NCBI GenBank assembly: GCA_003278925.1
Contig: QCCN01000001.1
Location: 1-64,000, forward strand
DNA from: Prochlorococcus sp. AG-347-L17
Lineage (GTDB): Bacteria; Cyanobacteriota; Cyanobacteriia; PCC-6307; Cyanobiaceae
Direction: 5' to 3'
Length of the DNA stretch: 64,000 nt
The notes below the pieces were generated by a model. It was not told where the DNA came from and ran no database searches. It worked only from the letters and a program-made list of their open reading frames with translations. Of the stretch, positions 58,794 to 64,000 are shown one piece after another (within the stretch, counting starts at the first letter, position 1; each line of letters opens with the position of its first letter). The position numbers were made by a program, and so were the translations under genes.

Positions 58794-60023
58794 ATGACTA
58801 ATATTGATTCCGATAATTCTCGTGAGTGGGCTGCACAAGCCTATGCACTTTTAAAAAAACGACAAGAAGAGCAAAAGCAAGAATTGCAGAAACAAGAAGA
58901 GCAAAAGCAAGAATTGCAGAAACAAGAAGAGCAAAAGCAAGAATTGATTAATATTGCTTATAAAGAAAATATTTCTGGACAGCCTAAAACTATTGCCGAA
59001 CCTGAATTAGGAGAATTTGATGATAATTTTACTTGGTCAGCAATGGTATTAGCTGCTCAAGGAAAAAAATTAAATCAAATATCGATTGATGAAATTGATT
59101 GGTTAACTAAACTACGCAGAGGATTAGAAGAAACTCGGAAAGGATTTGTTACTGAATTATTAGATAAATTGGGAGATGATCCTCTTACTCCTGAATCTCT
59201 TGATGACTTAGAGACTTTATTAATAAGAGCTGATGTAGGGATTGATTCAACTGATAAAGTTATAAGTTCTCTTAGAACAAAATTAAACGAGGAAGTGGTG
59301 GGTGCAGAAGCAGGAATAAAGTTCTTGAAGAAGGAATTGAAATTAATTATCGATAAACCAATAAAAAATTCGGGTACTGATATCTTAGTTCCTCAAAAGG
59401 GTAAGTTAAATGTTTGGCTATTAGTAGGAGTTAATGGTGTTGGTAAAACTACTACATTAGGAAAGTTAGCATATTTATCTTCCCAAAGTAATTATAATAC
59501 TTTGATAGCTGCGGCTGATACTTTTAGAGCGGCTGCAGTTGAACAACTTAAAGTATGGGGAGATAGAAGTAATGTTGACGTTATATCTAATCAATCAAAA
59601 AATACTGATCCAGCTGCTGTAGTGTTTGATGCAATTAATTCTGCAAAAAAAAGAAATGTTGATTTATTACTCGTTGATACAGCGGGTAGATTGCAAACAA
59701 AAAATAATTTGATGGATGAATTAGCAAAAATAAAAAAAATTATTGATAAAAAGGTTCCAGATGCAATTGTTGAATCATTGTTAGTTTTAGATGCAAGTCA
59801 GGGTCAAAATGGCTTAAAGCAAGCAAAAAGTTTTGCTAAATCAGCAGATTTAAGTGGTGCAATTATTACTAAATTAGATGGGACTTCTAGAGGAGGCGTT
59901 TCTTTAGCTGTATCTGAAGAAGTCAATTTGCCTATAAGGTTTATTGGTGCTGGAGAAGGTATAAAAGATTTGAGACCATTTAATAGTTATGAATTCGTAG
60001 AGGCTATGCTTGCGGATAAATAA
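58794..60023 (+). CDS. ftsY: Signal recognition particle receptor FtsY
   Basis: FtsY receives SRP and its ribosome at the membrane. The 409-residue protein has an N-terminal charged region with three near-identical 10-residue repeats (KQEEQKQELQ-type), then the NG domain: helical N part with LTKLRRGLEETRKGF, GVNGVGKTTTLGKLAYLS (P-loop), ADTFRAAAVEQL, LVDTAGRLQTKN and ITKLDGTSRGG. The start ATG 58794 (MTNIDSDNS) is preferred over TTG 58788. The repeats lie inside the first 55 residues, the membrane-contact part of FtsY. Confidence 0.95.
   Translation: MTNIDSDNSREWAAQAYALLKKRQEEQKQELQKQEEQKQELQKQEEQKQELINIAYKENISGQPKTIAEPELGEFDDNFTWSAMVLAAQGKKLNQISIDEIDWLTKLRRGLEETRKGFVTELLDKLGDDPLTPESLDDLETLLIRADVGIDSTDKVISSLRTKLNEEVVGAEAGIKFLKKELKLIIDKPIKNSGTDILVPQKGKLNVWLLVGVNGVGKTTTLGKLAYLSSQSNYNTLIAAADTFRAAAVEQLKVWGDRSNVDVISNQSKNTDPAAVVFDAINSAKKRNVDLLLVDTAGRLQTKNNLMDELAKIKKIIDKKVPDAIVESLLVLDASQGQNGLKQAKSFAKSADLSGAIITKLDGTSRGGVSLAVSEEVNLPIRFIGAGEGIKDLRPFNSYEFVEAMLADK
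58861..58946 (+). repeat. 30-bp coding tandem repeat in ftsY
   Basis: A 30-base unit is repeated 2.9 times and all copies match except the first base of the first one. It encodes repeats of Q-E-E-Q-K-Q-E-L-Q-K in frame, so adding or losing a unit would not disrupt the protein. Confidence 0.95.
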
Positions 60024-60090
60024 ATATTTAATTAATTTTTTTTAAAAATTTAAATTTAATGTTAAAACATACTTATCTATTAGATTTGTT

Positions 60091-61434
60091 TTGACAAATA
60101 ATCAAAAAGAAAAAATATTTTCGAACAAATTTATTCAAAATTTTTTAGAAAATGATTCTACCGTTACTTTAAAAAATAAATATAAATTTGCTGAAATTGC
60201 ATCTTCACTAGCATATTATTTAAAATCATTTTCCAATATAAATAAATTACTGGATTATATATGCTTAATTTTAAAACATATTTTTTCTGAGAATTTAATC
60301 TTAATTATTCCTTTAAATTATGAGGGGGAGATATGGAACGATAATATAAAAATTTCTGCTAATGAAGAAAACGTCATAATACAAGAAGAAATTAGTAGTT
60401 TTTTAAATCAATTTCAATTTTCAAAAAATTTTAAAATAAAAGAAATTTTTACTTTTGAAAATGCTTTAAAAAATAACTTTAAAGAATATAAAATTGAAAC
60501 AAGAAAAATACTATCTAGAGGTAAATGTAGGGGATTTATTTACATTTTTAGCAAAGATCTTTTTGGGCAGTCGATTACTGAAAATAGTAATTTTAATTTT
60601 ATTGAAAATTGTCTAGCTGTCGGATTAGAAAATTACTACTTAATAAAAACAAAAAAAAATCATGAAAACGTAGATAGAGAAATTTCCATTGGTGCTGAAA
60701 TTCAATCTCAATTACTCCCGGATTTTTGTCCAATTATCCATGGTATAGACTTAGCTGCGCATTGCAGACCAGCTCTCCAGCTCGGTGGAGATTACTATGA
60801 TTTTATGTGCTTAAAGACCAATATATCTGAAAAAAGAAAAGAAAAATCAAGATGGGCCTTCGTAATAGGTGATGTCATGGGCAAAGGGATTCCAGCTGGT
60901 CTTTTAATGACTATGTTGAGAGGAATGTTACGTGCAGAGGTTCTCACAGGCCTGCCTCCGGATAGAATTTTGCATGATTTGAATCAACTAGCAATCAATG
61001 ATTTAGATCAATCACATAGATTTGTGACATTGTTTTACTCAGATTATGACCCTAGAACTAGAAAATTAAGATTTGCTAATGCAGCACATAATCCTCCTCT
61101 GCTTTGGAAAAATTTAGATCAAAAAATTATAAAATTAGATGCAGAGGGATTTGTACTTGGACTACAAAAAGATGCTGAATATAAATGTGGCGAAATCAAG
61201 CTTAATGAAAACGACTTAGTTCTTTATTATACAGATGGAGTAATAGATACTTCTAACTCTTTGGGGCAAAGATTTGATGAGGAAAGGTTAATTAAAACCC
61301 TTTCAAGATTATGCAAGCAATCTTATACATCCCAAGAAATTTTAAATAAGATTTTTAAAAAGTTAGATGATTTTACAGGGCAAAATAGACACCTAGAAGA
61401 TGATGCATCGATGGTTATTTTTCAATTGAAATAG
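60091..61434 (+). CDS. RsbU-like PP2C serine phosphatase (SpoIIE domain) with N-terminal sensor region
   Basis: The protein (447 residues from TTG) has an N-terminal region of about 195 residues that looks like a GAF-type fold, with no recognisable ligand. The C-terminal PPM domain has EISIGAEIQSQLLPDF, PALQLGGDYYDFM (metal aspartate), WAFVIGDVMGKGIPAGLLMTML, ANAAHNPPLLW, and a DLVLYYTDGVID segment with DDASMVIF at the end. These are RsbU/SpoIIE serine phosphatase signatures, which dephosphorylate anti-sigma antagonists. No kinase or antagonist gene is adjacent. Target is unknown. Confidence 0.92.
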   Translation: MTNNQKEKIFSNKFIQNFLENDSTVTLKNKYKFAEIASSLAYYLKSFSNINKLLDYICLILKHIFSENLILIIPLNYEGEIWNDNIKISANEENVIIQEEISSFLNQFQFSKNFKIKEIFTFENALKNNFKEYKIETRKILSRGKCRGFIYIFSKDLFGQSITENSNFNFIENCLAVGLENYYLIKTKKNHENVDREISIGAEIQSQLLPDFCPIIHGIDLAAHCRPALQLGGDYYDFMCLKTNISEKRKEKSRWAFVIGDVMGKGIPAGLLMTMLRGMLRAEVLTGLPPDRILHDLNQLAINDLDQSHRFVTLFYSDYDPRTRKLRFANAAHNPPLLWKNLDQKIIKLDAEGFVLGLQKDAEYKCGEIKLNENDLVLYYTDGVIDTSNSLGQRFDEERLIKTLSRLCKQSYTSQEILNKIFKKLDDFTGQNRHLEDDASMVIFQLK

Positions 61435-61495
61435 ATATTTTTGTCACTTATATAAAAAAATGCTTTATTAGAGATACTTAAAGTTACTAATTCAT

Positions 61496-62875
61496 ATGGC
61501 AAAAGTTTGGAGTAAAAGGTTTGATAATGCACTTGACCCTTTTATTGAAAAGTTTAATGCTTCAATTGGTTTTGATAGAAAGCTTATTTTAGAAGATTTA
61601 GATTGCTCGATTGCTCATGCGAAAATGCTTGGCAAAACCAAAGTCTTATCCCCTTCTGAAGTAATGCGAATTATCAATGGTCTAGAGTCAATAAAAATTG
61701 AGTATTTAGAGGGTAAATTTTCTCCTAGTCCACCTTCTGAAGATATTCACTATTGTATAGAAGAAAAACTGATAAGTTTAATTGGTGAAACTGGAAAAAA
61801 ATTACATACAGGTAGAAGTAGAAATGATCAAGTTGGTACAGATATAAGATTGTGGCTAAGAAAAGAGATTGACAAAGTTGAAATTTTACTAATCGATTTG
61901 CAAAAATCGTTCTTAAATCTTGCGAAATCTAATATTTATACCTTAATTCCTGGATATACTCATATGCAAAGAGCTCAACCATTATCTTTAGCTCATCATT
62001 TATTGGCTTATGTAGAAATGCTTCAAAGAGACTATGAAAGGTTTAAAGAAGTACGTGCAAGAGTCAATATTTCTCCTTTAGGAGCTGCAGCATTAGCTGG
62101 AACAAAAATAAAAATAGATAGACAATTTACAGCTGCAGAATTGGGTTTTGAAAAGATTTATAAAAACAGTATTGATGCGGTTAGTGATAGAGATTTTAGT
62201 ATAGAGTTTGTTTCTGCATCTGCTTTATTAATGTCTCATTTAAGTAAAATTTCAGAAGAAATAATTTTATGGGTAACTGATGAATTTTCTTTTGCAACAT
62301 TAACAGATAAATGTGCCACAGGAAGTAGCTTAATGCCGCAGAAAAAAAATCCTGACGTTCCAGAATTGATAAGAGGTAAGACCGGAAGAGTGTATGGAAA
62401 TCTTCAGGCATTGTTAACTATGGTCAAAGGGGTGCCACTTTCATACAATAAGGATTTTCAAGAGGATAAAGAGCCAATTTTTGATACTGTAGAAACAATA
62501 TCTTCTTGCATTAAAGCAATGACTATTTTAATTAATGAAGGTATTGAATTTAATATTAAAAACTTATCTGATTCTGTAGAAAATGATTTTTCCAATGCTA
62601 CTGATTTGGCAGATTACTTAGTTGGTAAAGATGTTCCTTTTAGGACAGCCTATCAGGTTGTAGGTGAGATAGTTAAATATTGCCTCGAGAGAAAAATGTT
62701 ATTTAAAAATCTTAAAATCGATGAATTAAAAAAATTTCATCCTGAATTTGATGAGGATGTTTTTGTGGATCTTAAACCTCTTAATGTAGTTAAATCAAGA
62801 AATAGTGAAGGTGGTACAGGTTTTGTTCAGGTAGAAAAAGAGTTAAATAATTGGCAAAAAAAATTGTTACTTTGA
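61496..62875 (+). CDS. argH: Argininosuccinate lyase
   Basis: ArgH splits argininosuccinate into arginine and fumarate. The 459-residue protein shows the fumarase/aspartase superfamily signature [16 protein letters not shown], the N-terminal [11 protein letters not shown] and AKMLGKTKV segments, [16 protein letters not shown] and [17 protein letters not shown] with the catalytic histidine. It is the partner of argG at 34 kb. The gap upstream of 61 bases has no hairpin. A terminator-like hairpin lies downstream. Confidence 0.97.
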   Translation: MAKVWSKRFDNALDPFIEKFNASIGFDRKLILEDLDCSIAHAKMLGKTKVLSPSEVMRIINGLESIKIEYLEGKFSPSPPSEDIHYCIEEKLISLIGETGKKLHTGRSRNDQVGTDIRLWLRKEIDKVEILLIDLQKSFLNLAKSNIYTLIPGYTHMQRAQPLSLAHHLLAYVEMLQRDYERFKEVRARVNISPLGAAALAGTKIKIDRQFTAAELGFEKIYKNSIDAVSDRDFSIEFVSASALLMSHLSKISEEIILWVTDEFSFATLTDKCATGSSLMPQKKNPDVPELIRGKTGRVYGNLQALLTMVKGVPLSYNKDFQEDKEPIFDTVETISSCIKAMTILINEGIEFNIKNLSDSVENDFSNATDLADYLVGKDVPFRTAYQVVGEIVKYCLERKMLFKNLKIDELKKFHPEFDEDVFVDLKPLNVVKSRNSEGGTGFVQVEKELNNWQKKLLL

Positions 62876-62937
62876 ATCTAAATTATTTTTCTACAACAAG
62901 GGTATGCTTTGAAGTAGAATAATGAAGCAACGCTATG

Positions 62938-62960
62938 GGACTACTTATTGTAGTTTTTTT
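62938..62960 (+). terminator. Possible terminator or leader hairpin between argH and the RNA-binding protein gene
   Basis: ACTAC (62940-62944) and GTAGT (62950-62954) form a perfect 5-bp stem with loop TTATT, extendable by two G-T pairs, and are followed by a run of T. This is a textbook intrinsic terminator layout, though the stem is short and GC-poor. It could end argH transcripts or attenuate the next gene. Confidence 0.5.
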
Positions 62961-62988
62961 ATAAGGTAAATTTTTTGTTGAGTTTAAA

Positions 62989-63510
62989 GTGAGTATTTTT
63001 GTTGGCAATTTGCCGTTCCGCGCAGAGCGTGAAGATGTTATACAGTTATTTGCCCCTTTTGGTGAGGTTTCAAATTGCTCTCTTCCCTTGGAGAGAGATA
63101 CTGGTAGGAAAAGAGGTTTCGCATTTATTGAAATGGCAGATGAAGTAATTGAGTCAAAAGCTATTGATGGTTTGCAAGGTACAGAACTTATGGGTAGGCC
63201 ATTAAGAATTAACAAAGCTGAACCAAGAGGCTCTGGTGGATCTCGTAGAGGAGGAAGAGGTGGCAATAGTAGTGGTGGCTATGGAGGCGGCGGCTACGGC
63301 GGCGGCAATAATAGTGGCTATGGAGGTGGCGGCTACGGCGGCGGTAATGATGGATCTAATAGCTCTAATCCTAATAAATCTTCTGGAGCAGAAGGTTGGG
63401 AAGACAGAAGTTATGGAAATTCTTCTGACAACTCTGAATATGAAAATGGTAGAAGTAGAAGAAAAAGGGGAGTGTCCAATGAGAGGAATGCTTCAAACGA
63501 GACAAATTAG
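62989..63510 (+). CDS. RRM-type RNA-binding protein with glycine-rich tail
   Basis: The protein (173 residues from GTG) has one RNA-recognition motif (about residues 1-80): SIFVGNLPFRAEREDVIQLF has RNP2, and KRGFAFIEMADE has RNP1. The tail has RGGRGGN, two near-identical GYGGGGYGGGN repeats, and ends with a charged, arginine-rich RSRRKRG region. This layout matches cyanobacterial Rbp proteins, often cold-induced and involved in mRNA binding or localisation. The leader of about 110 bases contains a terminator-like hairpin. Its stop shares bases with the convergent dus gene. Confidence 0.93.
   Translation: MSIFVGNLPFRAEREDVIQLFAPFGEVSNCSLPLERDTGRKRGFAFIEMADEVIESKAIDGLQGTELMGRPLRINKAEPRGSGGSRRGGRGGNSSGGYGGGGYGGGNNSGYGGGGYGGGNDGSNSSNPNKSSGAEGWEDRSYGNSSDNSEYENGRSRRKRGVSNERNASNETN
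63277..63354 (+). repeat. Two tandem 39-bp repeats in the glycine-rich region of the RRM gene
   Basis: Two 39-base units with only a few differences encode GYGGGGYGGGNNS and GYGGGGYGGGNDG. The tract is the most GC-rich part of the window because of glycine GGC/GGN codons. Confidence 0.9.
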
Positions 63511-64000
63511 TAACCCATTTCTTCAAGCGCTGTCGTTAATTTAAATAGATATTCAATATTTAAATCTTTTTTTATAGATTTATTTGAAATTTGATTTCTC
63601 CAAATTTTAGCTTTTGGTATTCCTTCAACTAAATTTATAAGATGTTTACAAATATCCCAAGATTTTCCTCCATTACTTAAATGCGCTTCTATGTATGGAA
63701 TTAAGGAGAAAATAATGTTTGAAGCAGATTTTGAATTTTTATCAATTCCATAAATCTTTTGATCAATTTCAGACCATCTTAAGGGATGTTTATAAATTGA
63801 CCGTCCAATCATGACTCCATCAAAATCATTCAAGGCTTTTAATGATTCATCGATATTTGTTAAACCCCCATTGATTTCTATTAATAATTCTGGATTTAAT
63901 TTTTTTAATTTTTTTACTACATCAAAATTTAGCGGAGGTATGGTCCTATTTTGTTTCGGATTTAGACCTTTTAATATGGCTTTCCTTGCATGAACTGTAA
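63507..64000 (-). CDS. dusA: tRNA-dihydrouridine synthase A, partial (N-terminal part beyond window)
   Basis: The frame enters from the right edge and stops at 63507. Visible residues start near TVHARKAILKGLNPKQNRTI, followed by PPLNFDVV, LLIEINGGL and FDGVMIGRSIYKHPLRW. The HARKA...NRTIPPL segment is typical of DusA, which reduces uridines in the tRNA D-loop (U20, U20a) with FMN and NADPH. The C-terminal part is helical as expected. The 5' part is outside this window. The stop codon TAA overlaps the RRM gene stop in TTAG. Confidence 0.92.
   Translation of the reverse strand, partial: TVHARKAILKGLNPKQNRTIPPLNFDVVKKLKKLNPELLIEINGGLTNIDESLKALNDFDGVMIGRSIYKHPLRWSEIDQKIYGIDKNSKSASNIIFSLIPYIEAHLSNGGKSWDICKHLINLVEGIPKAKIWRNQISNKSIKKDLNIEYLFKLTTALEEMGY

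Noticed and set aside
58861-58946. CRISPR-like repeat array
   Set aside because: The units are directly adjacent without spacers and code in frame for FtsY.
62883-63266. A 127-codon proline-rich frame antisense to the RRM gene
   Set aside because: The prolines are reversed glycine codons of the RRM tail; it is a shadow.
63236-63544. A valine/alanine/methionine-rich frame overlapping the RRM gene tail
   Set aside because: It is the +1 frame of the glycine repeat tract and has no protein-like features.

Overview
The window is chromosomal DNA of a marine picocyanobacterium, almost certainly a high-light-adapted Prochlorococcus. This rests on very AT-rich sequence, tightly packed genes with few Shine-Dalgarno sites, a cyanobacterial gene set (DnaK2-type chaperone, DUF3134, DUF1400 and DUF502 proteins, a group 2 sigma factor, a phytol-kinase-like protein, a sucrose-phosphate-synthase-like enzyme) and a gene order dnaN / PRC-like / purL / purF / gyrA-parC-like / TPR / queG / DUF502 / nusB / ftsY / rsbU-like / argH / RNA-binding protein / dus that I remember as the conventional start of Prochlorococcus genomes. 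The species call is inference from order and composition. No strain is claimed.

Layout. 1-6.5 kb: a truncated SprT-like protease, a small membrane protein, a T4-phage-like ATP-dependent DNA ligase, a possible 48-residue microprotein, a TVP38/DedA protein, valS, a small unknown gene and tRNA-Val(TAC). 6.6-17.4 kb: a ten-gene plus-strand run, mazG-speE-speB-gcvT-aspS-pyrG-queE-queC-pabB-pabC (nucleotide clean-up, polyamines, C1 metabolism, CTP, queuosine and folate precursors). 17.3-33.9 kb: cobA, an MFS transporter, ppk, a sigma factor, phytol kinase-like, DAHP synthase, acnB, a ClC transporter, purU, a ThiO/DadA-like oxidase, dnaK2, aroE and rpsF. 34-46.8 kb: argG, a small membrane protein, DUF3134, mraY, an unknown 81-residue gene, an SPS-like glycosyltransferase, uvrA, recN, an ABC1/UbiB kinase, a DUF1400 protein and thrC. 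46.85-47.18 kb: the only gene-free stretch over 300 bases, which looks like the replication origin. 47.2-64 kb: the dnaN-to-dus block.

How it fits together. This is a streamlined core genome with no insertion sequence, prophage, CRISPR array or biosynthetic cluster. Three queuosine genes (queE, queC, queG), two purine genes (purL, purF) plus purU for formate supply, two arginine genes (argG, argH), two polyamine genes and DNA repair genes (recN, uvrA, ligase) are spread along it. Eight of the nine convergent gene pairs leave 10 nt or less between stop codons or overlap outright, so there is almost no room for classical terminators.

The observations most worth checking are: an origin with DnaA boxes, a tandem box pair and four perfect DnaA-trio repeats upstream of dnaN; the phage-like ligase; overlapping stop codons and a 67-bp coding overlap at convergent genes; a GyrA/ParC paralogue with no GyrA box; a coding minisatellite in ftsY; and an odd GC-richer element just 3' of tRNA-Val. 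I did not find an obviously new multi-gene system.
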